Of a stretch of 64,000 bases of DNA, positions 9,150 through 20,066 are shown piece by piece. The first letter of the stretch is position 1, and the number at the start of each line of letters is the position of its first letter. This DNA comes from Pseudophaeomoniella oleicola (lineage: Eukaryota > Ascomycota > Eurotiomycetes > Phaeomoniellales > Phaeomoniellaceae), in contig QWDQ01000049.1 of assembly GCA_003868215.1 (NCBI GenBank), positions 62,521 through 126,520 of the forward strand. Reading direction: 5' to 3'. The notes beneath the pieces are model-generated. The model did not search any database, was not told the origin of the DNA, and was given only the letters and a program-made list of their open reading frames with translations. The position numbers and the translations under genes were made by a program.

Positions 9150-12100
9150 ATGGCGCCTGGCCCTGCGGCCGGAGGTGTTGACCCCAAAGATCAAGAGAAT
9201 CAGAGGTTTATGGATGAAGTCGCCGCATATCACAAACAGCGAGGGTAGCTATGCGCTCAAAACATGTCGCTGACTCATGTACTGACAGTGCCGCAGCACC
9301 GGCTTTGATCGAGAACCGAAAGTCAGCGGCCGGCCCATACACCTACTGAACCTTTACAAGGCGGTCCTTGCGTTGGGCGGATACGATGTGGTCTCTGCAG
9401 AGAGGATGCAGTGGAGGGAACTGGCGAGATCTTTTGGGCTGGGGACTCACCATGAAGCAGCAATGGCGTTCCAGCTGAAGACAGTTTACTACAAATATCT
9501 TGCGTCAGTCCCATCCAGCAAGTTCTGTATTGGTTATAACCGTGCTGACGTCTTGGCTGTAGTGCCTATGAGATTTCCAACCATTGGCATGAAGTGCCAC
9601 CACCACCAGAGATACTAGAGCATCGAACCGCGAAAGGAGGCGATCTCCGTCATCGAACGTTGGAAAACTACAATCTTGCACCGCTCCGGGAGAGTTTCAC
9701 GCTTGACGAAGGTCGTGACTCGGGTGATGATGGCATCGGGACCCCGAAAACAGAAGCTGTGGACGGAGACGACTCAGGTTCTCGTTATCCCTCAAGTAAG
9801 CATGCGGAGGATCACAACAGAAAATTCAGAGACCGATCGTACTAACTTCTGTTAAGGGTTACGACAGGATCCCAAGAAGGTGATACCGTTCCAACCAGAT
9901 ACGACCCCTGCTCGAGCAATACGTACTGCAACCAACACTCACTCACCACAACCATCTCCTGCCTTCGGTCAGACTTTCGCAGCACCCCCCATTGACTACA
10001 AACAGCAAGTTCCGACTGTAATGAACTACGCCCCCCAGAACTCAATGCCTCTTACCCTTCGACAAGTGGTCACGCCAGGAAACAATCCGGATCTGTTTCG
10101 CCAGAAGGTTGCAATGGCAAAGGCACAGAAGATGACAAAGCCGCAGATACATCCTCAACATCTACTCCGAGGAACACTGCCGCCAAGTAAGTCGTCGAAA
10201 GATATGTGTGTATGCCAAATACTAATAACTGCCAGCGCAATTCTCGGGACCAAATATCTACATAAGGTGTTTGTATGGTCTGCGTTCTGGCATTCCGGAA
10301 CAGCAAGATTTCGCATTACATCATCTCGTCAAAGTCTCCTACGAAAGAGGCGATAAATACAAATTTGAAGGATTTCCTATGCTCGCTGAGTCTTTGATCG
10401 AGAAGGCGTTGGAAATCACAGACCTTTTATACGATGTGAAATGGGAGCTTTCCTATGGCGATCAATCGCTCAAGCCCAATGTGCTGAATGGCAGCTTTGG
10501 CACGCCAAATCTGCTAGAACATATCGAGCTTCTCAAATCTCAAGCCAGACCTCGTGGTGTAGATTCGGCAGTGTTCCAACACAGATTACACAAGATTACA
10601 GAGGCTATTGTGGTCATCAGGAACATGGTGTGGCTTGAAGAAAATGCCGGATTCATCTCCCAGTTTCCTTACTTTCGCGAGTTTCTTGTCATTGCCCTCA
10701 ATCTCCCCAAGATCACAGACATCAGCGAGTATGAACACTGTGCGCTGAAGATCTGCGAAGATGTGACTCCATTCTTTGCGATGACGATACACGATCCGCT
10801 GTTCAACTCGCTGCTCAAATACATTGAGAGCGAGGACAGAGGCGCTGTCTTGTCTACGCTGAAGGCAATCGACTACATCTCTGGGGACTTGCCGCAGGCT
10901 CACAAACTTACGGGTCTCTCACCGAAGCTTATCGAGCGCATATGCTATCTGACGACTCTACCGGATGAGGAAACGCAGACTCGAGCCCTGAAGATCCTCT
11001 ATCAGTACACATCTCATACCGAGAACGTGCAAGAACTCTTTACTACTTCCTCGTCACTTGTGGAACACCTTGTACCGCGATTGGTTGATTTCCTCATGGC
11101 CGATGCAAGGCTACATGAGACAAAATTGTTAAAGAAACCTGCCATCAAGGCCCCTCCTAACACCGTGATCCCCTCGATACCGGTTGAGCTATTGGCGCAA
11201 CTGATACAGATACAAGAACCCGATCGATCGAAGTACTGGCTAAGATCTTGTTTCGAAGAGGATCTCGAGAGTGACATAACACAGATTGCGATTTGGCAAG
11301 CCTACCAGGCACAGTTCTCGCAACATACGCCGCTTGCTGCATCCGAATTCATCAAGAACGTAAGTTCAACGTTCAGCACTGCGCAGGCACAAGTGATCAA
11401 TGGACCGCAACCCCGGTTCATTATCAAGGGCATTCGACCTCGACGGGTTCCTATCGATATGAGTGGTCATCGGCTACAGAAATGTCACTGGGAGATACCG
11501 TCGATCGATCCAACTCAGCCTGGTGTCCGCCAATGTGGCACCTACCACCTGAATCGACAGAGCCTTTGGTCGCATATACTTACGTCACATCTACACTTCC
11601 AGCGAGATGAGAACCAGAGGTTCACATTTGCACATGCTCCAGCTGAGGGATACAAATGCTGTTGGCCAGGCTGTCACAAGGCAAGTTTCTCCAACACACG
11701 TGATATCGGAACACATATCAGGATTCACTTGCCGGATGACGCCTCACTCAAGTCCAGCGGCTCTACACTCACCAGCATCCGGCAGTCAGCACTTGGATTA
11801 CCGGCGAACTCGAAGTCGGAAGACTGGATCCAAGAAGCAGAATACTACACTTTCACTTACTATGAATCACCGGTGGAGGGCAATCAGATTGTCGGCCTTG
11901 CTGGACCGTCGTTGTTAATTCTGCAGAATCTCGCACGGAACTTGAGGAAGCTCATCGTGCAAGAAAAGGCAGCCGCTTCAGTCCCTGGCAGCGGATTCGG
12001 CGGCACAAGGCAGAATTTCGTGGGTATGGTTGAGAAGGTATTTCCCAACTCGATCAAAGAACGGCTTGCATGGGTATTGGCGCAAAACCGGACCTTGATG

Positions 12101-12205
12101 CAAGGAGTGACAATGTTGATAAGCATGATTGAAAAAGGAGAAAGCAATTATCGGGCGTTACGGGAAAAAGGGGAACACGGCGAGGAAGACACGATGATCT
12201 TCTAG
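9150..12205 (+). CDS. rsc9: RSC chromatin-remodelling complex subunit Rsc9
   Basis: Five exons: 9150-9244, 9297-9503, 9563-9795, 9857-10186 and 10236-12205, encoding 944 residues. Introns are 49-61 bp with GTAGCT, GTCAGT, GTAAGC and GTAAGT donors; the third has a TACTAAC branch site. Residues about 18-115 form an ARID/BRIGHT DNA-binding domain (GRPIHLLNLYKAVLALGGYD, then VYYKYLAAYE). The centre is helical, armadillo-like. Residues about 704-785 carry zinc-finger Cys/His pairs (KCHWEI, RQCGTYHL, SHILTSH, KCCWPGCHKASF, THIRIH). This order matches fungal Rsc9, a subunit of the ATP-dependent RSC remodeller in the nucleus. Each join keeps frame and restores the ARID consensus. Known Rsc9 binds stress-regulated promoters; no regulation is visible here. 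Confidence 0.9.
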
Positions 12206-12957
12206 GCATCGGGTTATTGGGGGCCAGCCATTTTCTGGGGTAGTAGCAGTTGCGTGCATGGTTACGTGACATGTTTTTGTATTCCTTCGGTCCTCCTGGT
12301 CTAGAGCGTGGGGAGCTAGGAGTTTTTACGCGAGGCCATGATCACGATTGGTCGATCTGTATGGGAAGTGTATACTACGTACTGCTGTACCAGATAGCCT
12401 GTGACTAGAAGCGCATAAAAGATGCGAGACAGCGAGACAGCAAGACAGCGAGACAGCAAGACAGCAAGACAGCGCGACAGTTGAATAAGAAGCCAGTAAC
12501 TTGTTAACCTGTTAAATCATTGGTAAGTTAGATCGGATAGTGATGCTGTTTTGGTCGCGCATTTCCCTTTCAGCTCTTGAGATATTGATCGTCGTGGTGG
12601 GGTAAAATGGCCGTAGCCTGGAGGGGAATCGTCGCAACGAGGCATCGAGGCATGTGCGGAGTAAAAAAAAGTAAAAGAGCATCATAGTGTCAACATCCCT
12701 GAATCAATTTTCCCCAAATTTCTTTCGTGGTGTCAATTCTATGACTGTCCACCAAGTGTATTCTCGCCGATCGCTTGAGGTGGGCTACAAAATTCTACAT
12801 TTACATACTTTCGTTCATGGATAATTGATGACTGTGTCACAAGCATTTCCTTGCTCTTTTCCATTCTCATTCCATATTCACTGACCGTCATTCGTTTGAC
12901 CTTTTCCCTTTCTTGCCTTGGTAGGTCTCCGTGTAATTCGAGGTTCAATTCACAGTC
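12206..12957. other. Spacer rsc9-alanine aminotransferase with minisatellite
   Basis: No gene was found. 12424-12480 is a tandem array of a 10-base unit (GCGAGACA and GCAAGACA variants). A TACTACGTA palindrome lies at about 12373. The right third, pyrimidine-rich from about 12800, is the probable promoter and leader of the aminotransferase. Confidence 0.5.
12424..12480 (+). repeat. (GACAGCRA)n-type minisatellite
   Basis: Units GACAGCGA and GACAGCAA alternate for about 57 bases with little divergence, suggesting recent slippage. Confidence 0.9.
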
Positions 12958-14870
12958 ATGGCCTCCCACGCCACGTCGTCAGTCCTTCAGCGCGCTCAGC
13001 GACTGTGTACGGAATTGGGGACCGCTTGCTCCTCTTTGAATACTTCCAGAATTTCACCCGTGAAACCTGGGCCGCCAATGCTGCTCACAGGTACGTCTTT
13101 TCCATTTTCGCACATCCTTCCTGGGTCCACAAACCCCCCCACAGCCAAATCCCGCTCTGCTACCCGGGCCGTGTGACTCAGGTATATCCTACCCCCCAGT
13201 CCTTTTGCTAGTCGAATATATATATATCATGCGCCAATGGTTGACACATCGATCAGGCCCAAGAAGAAAGTCCCAAACAATCAACGTCACCGTCACGATG
13301 CGCAACATGTCGTCAGTGCGCAAGCCTCAGAGTCTTAATATAGACAACATGAATCCTCATGTAAAGGCTGCCAAGTATGCCGTTCGGGGAGAGATCCCAG
13401 CGAAGTCGGAAGAATATAGGGATCTCTTGAAGAAGCAAAAAGAGTCTGGTCGTCCTCCAACACCCCCGGGAGAAAGCCCCTTGCCCTTCGATTCAGTCAT
13501 CAATGCCAATATCGGTAACCCACAGCAGTTGGACCAGAAACCAATAACCTTCTTCCGCCAGGTACTCTCAATTCTGGAGAACCCAGCGCTACTCGAGAAC
13601 GTGGAGGCGCTCAAGACCGCATTCGGCTATAAACAAGACGTGATAGATAGGGCGCGATGGCTATATCGCGAAATCGGCTCTGTAGGTGCCTACAGTCAAT
13701 CTGCCGGCGTTCCAGCAATCAGGCGGTCAGTGGCCAATTTCATTGAGAGACGTGACGGATATCCTGCGGATCCATCCTCGATCTACCTTTCCGCTGGAGC
13801 ATCCTCTGCCGTGGAAACACTCCTAACTATGATATGCTCGTCACCTGAAACCGGCGTCCTCGTTCCGATCCCTCAATATCCTCTCTACACCGCTACTCTT
13901 GCTGTATTAAATGCCCGTGTTGTTCCATACTACTTGGAGGAGGACAAGGCGTGGAGCACAGATATCGATCTCATCAGAGAGTCGCATCGTAAAGCGAAAT
14001 CTGAAGGAACTCACGTCCGTGCCATCGTCGTCATCAATCCAGGTAATCCAACTGGTGCATCACTGTCAGAAGAAGAAGTCAAGGATATAATCAAGTTCGC
14101 TGCAGAGGAGGATTTGGTTATCATTGCCGATGAAGTATACCAGACTAACATATTTGTCGGCCAATTCTACTCCTTCAAAAAGTGCCTCACGGACTTGAAG
14201 CATGCTGAACCTGGGGTTTACGATACCGTCGAAGTTGCATCTCTAAATTCTATTTCCAAGGGGATGATTGGCGAATGCGGTCATCGAGGCGGTTATTTTG
14301 AACTTGCCGGCTTTGATCCAGAGGTTGAGGCTCAAATCTTGAAGTTTATCAGCATTTCCCTCTGTCCGCCTGTGACCGGCCAATGTCTTGTTGAGCTCAT
14401 GGTCAACCCTCCTGTTGAAGGAGACCCATCGTATCCTCTGTATCATAAGGAGTACAACGGCATCAAGGACGGTCTAAAGAAACGCGCGTTTGCTCTCTAT
14501 GATGCGTTTAGGGACATGGAAGGAGTCGAGGTTGGCGAACCTCAGGTCAGTCCATCTTCCCAACACCCTCGTCATCCCTTCAATATCTCCTAACTAACTG
14601 CATGCTCACTTACAGGGCTCAATGTATCTTTTCCCCACAATCACCCTCCCAGAAAAGGCGATCGAAGCCGCACAGCGCGAAGGAAAGGAACCAGACGATT
14701 ACTACTGCATGCGCCTCCTTGACGCAACCGGGATCTGCGTCGTACCTGGATCCGGATTTGGCCAGAAAGCTGGAACATTACACTTCCGGACCACATTCCT
14801 GGCTCCTGGTACCGACTGGGCTGAACGAATTGTCCGATTTCACGAATCCTTCATGAAGGAGTTCAAATAG
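12958..14870 (+). CDS. Alanine aminotransferase, probably with mitochondrial presequence
   Basis: Exons 12958-13090, 13257-14545 and 14616-14870 give 558 residues. Intron 1 is 166 bp (GTACGT to GATCAG); intron 2 is 70 bp with CTAAC before TTACAG. The enzyme is a class I/II PLP aminotransferase converting alanine and 2-oxoglutarate to pyruvate and glutamate. Diagnostic pieces are NIGNPQQLDQKPITFFRQV, the substrate loop YSQSAGVPAIR, NPGNPTGASLS, DEVYQTN and the PLP lysine near residue 379 in SISKGMIGECGHRGGY. The exon-1 peptide is rich in Ser, Arg and Ala with few acidic residues, as in import signals. An in-frame ATG at 13298 (MRNMSSVRKPQ) would give a 500-residue cytosolic form, the usual length of the mature enzyme. 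Intron 1 contains further usable splice sites, so the 5' end may be alternatively spliced. The enzyme call is firm; the presequence exon is inference. Confidence 0.9.
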
Positions 14871-15880
14871 TTCTTTGACGACTTTCTGTCTCATGGCCTG
14901 TTGCTTTTCCCGTTTCTTTGATGTCTCCTATTTTTCTTTTCCAACGAAATCCGACGACAGATTCAGACCGACGCACATTCAATCTCTATATGATCTGACA
15001 CACCTACCTTACTTACCCGTCTAACATACCTGCCAATCAACCAATCAAACTTACCCATCTATCCATGTATATCACGAGCGAGCGAACAAGCAATCCAGCA
15101 TGCATACAAGATGTATCTACCTATACATCTGGAACAAAAAAAGGGGGGCAACAAACCCAAGGGAAAATTTACCAACAAAACCGAGGGGGACAAAAGTCTT
15201 TTTAGCTGTCGGCGTTTCTACTACTTAGCTACTTAGGTACTTACTGTATGCATAAAAGGAAAAGGAAAAGGAAAGGGAACCACTCGCCCAAAAAAAAAAG
15301 TCGGGCTTTTTGATTTTTTTTCCTTCTTGTTATTAGCATTATTATCATTATTATTCGCATCTCTCCCCCTGGGGAAAGGAACACAAAAAGGGGGCAGGGC
15401 GAGGCAGGGACCAGCGTTAGGGACGTAGGTAGGTAGGCTACATGTGTACACAAATACCAGGTACATACCTAGGTACCTACATAAGTAAGGTAATTCAATT
15501 ACTCGAGTATTTCTATGATTTTGGTGCTTATTCATGGTCTCTTGATGATTGGTTTTTTTTTTTTTTTTTTTTTGAAAAGTATTGGATCTCATAATCAATT
15601 GGCTTGATTGGCTTGCATGCATTTACTATCTATTACCTACCTCAGGTTACGGTAGGTAGGTACGTAATAGGTAGGATTGAATTATATTGATTTTGTTCTA
15701 AAACACTTTATATAACGTATATATCCCCTATCTGTTTGATTAATTATATCTCTGGTACATCTCTTTATATATAGAATGGATTATTTGACACTAACGCTTT
15801 GTATGCCTGGATTGAGGAGGAGGAGGAGGGTGATGGATAGAGCGGTTGCGTAGGTATGATGGCGGCGTGGCGATTTTTCA
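14871..15880. other. Convergent spacer rich in simple repeats
   Basis: No gene was found. Features seen are TACCTAGGTAC/TAGGTAGGTA patches at about 15225-15243, 15423-15490 and 15630-15668, a run of 21 T at 15553-15573, and A/G-rich tracts. It lies between two converging genes, so it holds both 3' ends. Confidence 0.5.
15553..15573 (+). repeat. Poly-T tract (21 bases)
   Basis: An uninterrupted homopolymer flanked by GG and GAAAAG. On the minus strand it is poly-A. No retroposed gene or target-site duplication is visible next to it. Confidence 0.85.
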
Positions 15881-17062
15881 TTATGAGGAGTCGTCTTCTT
15901 TGGGAGGTGGTACTGTGGTGGTGTCTTCTTGAGGCTTTTTGGCAGGTTTTGTATCTCCGTTGGGTGGCGAGGGTTCTTCCTTCTTCTGCTCTGTCGGTTG
16001 GCCATCGTTTCCGTCTTTTTTGCTGTCGTCGTCATCGTGACTATCGTCACCTTCTTTCTTGGAGACGGCAGATGTGGGAGCGGCGGCTGGCTCTACGTCT
16101 GCGTCGGATTCGGGTGCCGGTTTGGGTGTTTCCTGGGGAGGAGCATTGGTTGGCGGAGGTGGTGACTCTGTAGAAGGCGGATCCGATTTTGGAGAGTCTG
16201 ACGTGGGAGGTGGTGGAGAAGGGTCGGAGGATTCCTTTGGTGCTGGTTCTTCTTTCTTTGGGGGGTCTTTTGGTGGTTCATCCTTGGGTTTCGGAGGGGA
16301 AGGGGCAGTGGCAGGACTTTCATCTGGATCTGGTAGAGGGGCGGCTGGAGCTACGGGCAATGGTGCTGGAATATCTGCAGCTGGTGGAACTGGACCTGGT
16401 GGAGGATTTGGTATCGAAGGCTGAGAGGGTAGCGGACGAGGCCGTAGTGCAGTATTGTTACCGTCAAAACCACCATTAGCCATGTACATATCTGGATTAT
16501 TCATGGTGTTGTTTCGAACTGCTCGCTCGTAAAGTCGGGTCAACCGGGCAACTTCGCTACGGACTGTGACTTTGTCGTCGGTATCAATATCTTCGTAGCC
16601 GTGGACGCCTTTGCTGATGCCGAGCCACATGATTTCGGAATTTTCAATCTCGTCAACCACTCTTTCAACATCATCGCGGAACATACGTGCACGCATTGGC
16701 TGCCCTCGGCTTTTAAGATAAGCCACCAAGCCTGCAATGATAGTGTTCATGGCTCCGAATAGAGTGATCAGGACGTGCGAGCTTTCACTGGCTCCGAGAC
16801 CTGTAAGAGCTGCTCCCAGGACAACTTGGGTTAGCAGCATCGTATTTGACACGGTGGCTGTGAACTTGTAGGTAACATCTTGAGAAGAGCGAAGCCGAAG
16901 AGCTCTGCCGTAGAGAGTCTTCTTTCCAATCTTTGGGGTTTGTGCTCCTTCTGGTAGAATAGAGGGTGGCACTCCTGTAAGCATGCAGAACTGCGCGTGA
17001 GGATCGTCGTCAATATCACCTCGAGAGAAGTTCCTAAGGAGCGGCGTTCTCTCGTCCGGCAT
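15881..17062 (-). CDS. Fungal SLATT-domain (two-TM) membrane protein
   Basis: One exon, 393 residues. The ATG at 17062 was chosen because the open frame further upstream begins only with TTG. The N-terminus MPDERTPLL carries an acidic dileucine signal typical of fungal endomembrane proteins. Residues about 45-190 match the layout of the fungal SLATT family (SMODS and SLOG-associating two-TM effector): a basic lead-in, TM1 (TMLLTQVVLGAALTGLG), TM2 (HVLITLFGAMNTIIAGLVAY), then KSRGQPMRARMFRDDVERVV and a long helix. From about residue 230 the protein is Pro/Ser/Asp/Lys low complexity to the end. In bacteria SLATT domains are predicted pore-forming effectors of nucleotide-signalling defence systems; the role in fungi is unknown. 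No nucleotide sensor or NLR gene is adjacent. It is divergent from rpn7. Confidence 0.8.
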   Translation of the reverse strand: MPDERTPLLRNFSRGDIDDDPHAQFCMLTGVPPSILPEGAQTPKIGKKTLYGRALRLRSSQDVTYKFTATVSNTMLLTQVVLGAALTGLGASESSHVLITLFGAMNTIIAGLVAYLKSRGQPMRARMFRDDVERVVDEIENSEIMWLGISKGVHGYEDIDTDDKVTVRSEVARLTRLYERAVRNNTMNNPDMYMANGGFDGNNTALRPRPLPSQPSIPNPPPGPVPPAADIPAPLPVAPAAPLPDPDESPATAPSPPKPKDEPPKDPPKKEEPAPKESSDPSPPPPTSDSPKSDPPSTESPPPPTNAPPQETPKPAPESDADVEPAAAPTSAVSKKEGDDSHDDDDSKKDGNDGQPTEQKKEEPSPPNGDTKPAKKPQEDTTTVPPPKEDDSS

Positions 17063-17828
17063 TTTGATCGTTCCTGAATGCCCAGAGCGACGGGACCCCT
17101 TTTTGTGCGTACAAAGATAGATCAACGCAATATCAACAAGTCAAAGCGACTATCCCTTGTATATTTACGCGCAAAATGCTAGAACTTCAGGCTCACAAGA
17201 GGAAGGGAATGAAAATAAAACAAGTCTTACGTGGGTATCGATAAAAAGAGAAGAGAAACTTGGTTATCAATGCTAGCGAAGTAAATAGCTGGTCTGGCCG
17301 ACATTGTGTACTAAAGAGACATGGGCAGATCTACTAAGATGAAAACTAACGTGTGCCAAGCATACATGGGCTAACGCTCAGCTTGTCATGGGTGCAGTCG
17401 GGGTGTAGATAGCAAGATAGATCAGACAAGGATGATGTACGTTCGGAGATGATATCGGCAGTGATGATATGCGGCGACTGAACTGGGAGAATAGTCATAA
17501 GGAAAGACGAAGAAGGAGTCCTGAGGAAGGTCTGTTGAAGAGTGAAATAATGATCATAAGATATATTAAGATACAAGATATGAACCAGGTCACTTAGCTA
17601 TAGTGCCAAGCAATTGGAGTCTCTTCTCGGCGGACGGCGACACGGACATTGACACGGACATTGACACGGACAGGCACCGCGGTGATGCATCATCTCAGAT
17701 GAACTCGTCGCTAATTAGTGTTATAGCTTTCCCCAAAGCTTCACTCCCTGCTTGCACCTCAACTCTTCCCGTCAACCAGTCTTCTGAAGATCGCCTATTC
17801 CTGCATCTGAGAATTCATTTTCGCAAAC
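17063..17828. promoter_or_regulatory. Divergent promoter region SLATT/rpn7
   Basis: 766 bases lie between two start codons. A perfect 12-base tandem repeat (GACACGGACATT, three copies, last one partial) occupies 17639-17673, about 155 bases upstream of the rpn7 ATG. I did not find the yeast proteasome element GGTGGCAAA on either strand. Confidence 0.5.
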
Positions 17829-19363
17829 ATGGCGGTCGATCCACAGTACGCGAAATACCCTGATCTGTCGTTGGCGCAGGACATCTTCAATCTGGCCAAT
17901 CCATCATGTCCCAAAACAGTCCGACAAGCTTCGCAGCAGAAGTTACAGCAGTCAATAACAGAACACAAAATGGCGCCTCTCTACTACAACCTAGCACATC
18001 CCGTCACAGGTCTTCTCAACAAGACTGGTGAAGGTGCATCAAGCAAAACTGCAGTGACCACCAGACGTGGATCGGTCACTTCAAGTCTACTCCCTTCGAA
18101 ACCCTCCGTAACGGACACACTGGTATGGGATGAATCATTATACGAAAAGTTAAAGAAGGAGAACGAAGAAGAGCTGGAAGCGATTCAGAAGGAGGAGACT
18201 GAGGCTGAAGAGAACGCGGGTGAGACAGAAATCCAACAAGTCAGAGGCAAACGAGCCGAGTTCTGGGCTCGAGTCGGTGACAAGGTAAATAACATGTACT
18301 AGACGACCCATGACAACAAAGCTGATGTGGCATGATCTAGGAAAAAGCATTGGCCGCATACGAAGCAGTGTTTGAGAAAACTGGCGTTCTCGGCATTAAG
18401 ATAGACATCGTCCTTGCCATGATACGAATAGGCCTGTTCTTCGGAGATCGACTTTACGTTAAGAAAGAGATCGACCGCGCCGACATGTTAGTGGAGAGCG
18501 GTGGTGACTGGGATCGAAGAAATCGCCTCAAGGCATACAAAGGACTTCACCTTCTGACCATTAGATCGTACAACCTCGCTGCACCTCTCCTTCTCGACAG
18601 CCTTTCTACCTTCACAAGCTATGAACTTTGTTCCTACTCGAATCTTGTCGTGTACTCTGTCCTTGCTGGTACGCTCACTCTGAAACGGACGGACTTCAAA
18701 TCAAAGGTTGTCGATGCGCCAGAAATAAAAGCTATACTCGGCGCTCAGAAGGAAGACCAACTTGCAGCTTTGACTGGGGAGAAATCATCGGGACTCGCTG
18801 CTGGAGACGAGGAGATGACAGATGTAAGCGCCTCTAGCGCAACTCCTGGATCGGCTTCGACGGCCATCAACGTCAATACTCTGGGCACGGGTTCAGGAAC
18901 GCAAGCTGTATCGGAAAAGCCAATGGATTTCTCCCCACTGGCCTCACTTGTCACCTCCCTCTACACTGGAGATTATCGTACATTCTTCCTTTCTTTGGCG
19001 GCGGTCGAAGAGAGTTTCCTGCTGCAAGACAGATACCTTCAAGAACATCGCGCTTGGTATATCCGGGAGATGCGTCTTCTCGCCTACAGTCAACTGCTCC
19101 AATCTTACCGTGTTGTTGGACTCAAGAGTATGGCACACGACTTCGGCGTCTCGGTGGACTTTCTAGACAAGGATCTGGCACGATTCATTGCGAACGGGAG
19201 AATCAACTGTACCATTGATCGCGTTTCGGGTACCGTCGAGACGAACCGACCGGATGACAAAAACAAGCAGTATGCGGACGTCGTCAAACAGGGTGACTCC
19301 TTGATCACAAAGTTGCAGAAATATGGCCAGGCCGTTAGACTAAGGGGTAGTGAGAGGGGTTGA
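17829..19363 (+). CDS. rpn7: 26S proteasome regulatory subunit Rpn7 (PSMD6)
   Basis: Two exons, 17829-18284 and 18341-19363, encode 492 residues. The 56-bp intron (GTAAAT to TCTAG) ends just before EKALAAYEAVFEKTG. The N-terminus (DPQYAKYPDLSLAQDIF) and the helical repeats that follow (VLAMIRIGLFFGDRLYVKKEIDRA, GLHLLTIRSYNLAAPLLLDS) are typical of Rpn7. The C-terminal PCI domain spans roughly residues 300-460 (YREMRLLAYSQLLQSY-like helices, then FGVSVDFLDKDLARFIANGRINCTIDRVSG). Between them is a Ser/Thr/Ala-rich linker longer than in yeast (GSASTAINVNTLGTG). Rpn7 is part of the proteasome lid, which de-ubiquitinates and feeds substrates into the core. Length and domain order are as expected. 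Confidence 0.93.
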
Positions 19364-20066
19364 AGGAGATGCACAACAGCAAACATAGGATCACATATCC
19401 CGGCGTGGCGTTAGCAACCGATACTAAGGGAACTCGCTGTGTCGAAATTCTGTTCATTGGACAGGCTCTCTGGAAAGGGGGGCGCGGCGCGGTGCGGTCA
19501 GGAAATGGGAAACAGAAGAAAGCATACCAAGATAGATGGCCCAAAATAAATGTCAGCCATAAGTGTATTCATACTAGATCTAAGATATAAGCCTGCCTGG
19601 CTTAAGGTACTGAGTATGTATGTACCTGCTATGTTAGTATCTACAATATTCTCTCTCCTGCAAGCAAGCAAGCATAATGAAAAATTGAAAAGAAGAAAAA
19701 GTTCTAGGACTGGGTTTCGTGGTTTTGTTTGAGAACATTGGAACGGAGCGTTGATGACGAGATATCGAAAAGGAAGGAACATGCACGGTAAGGTAGGTAG
19801 GCAGGCAGTCCCGTAAGGTAGCTCCTTGATGAGTATTGAGAAGTAGGTAAGGTACCTTAGCCATCGGTATATTATGTCTCCCTGACCCCAATTCCCCCAT
19901 GTGCCCCCCGCTCCCGTCCCCTAACCTGCCATGTGTGTGTTCTGTATCCCTCTCACTGCAGACCTCATCCGCCTTATGCAGTAGGTAAAGAAAAAAAGAA
20001 ACCCCGGCCGACACCCCAACACCCTCTCCCGGTTCCCAAACACCATCCAGCCCGCCCTAGGCCCGA
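19364..20066. other. Convergent spacer rpn7/ste14
   Basis: No gene was found. A GGTAGGTAG/TAGGTAAGGTACC patch lies at about 19790-19860. The rest holds the 3' ends of both neighbours. Confidence 0.5.

Noticed and set aside
15553-15573. Poly-T run as the tail of a retroposed element
   Set aside because: No target-site duplication, no internal promoter boxes and no ORF beside it; a simple homopolymer explains it.
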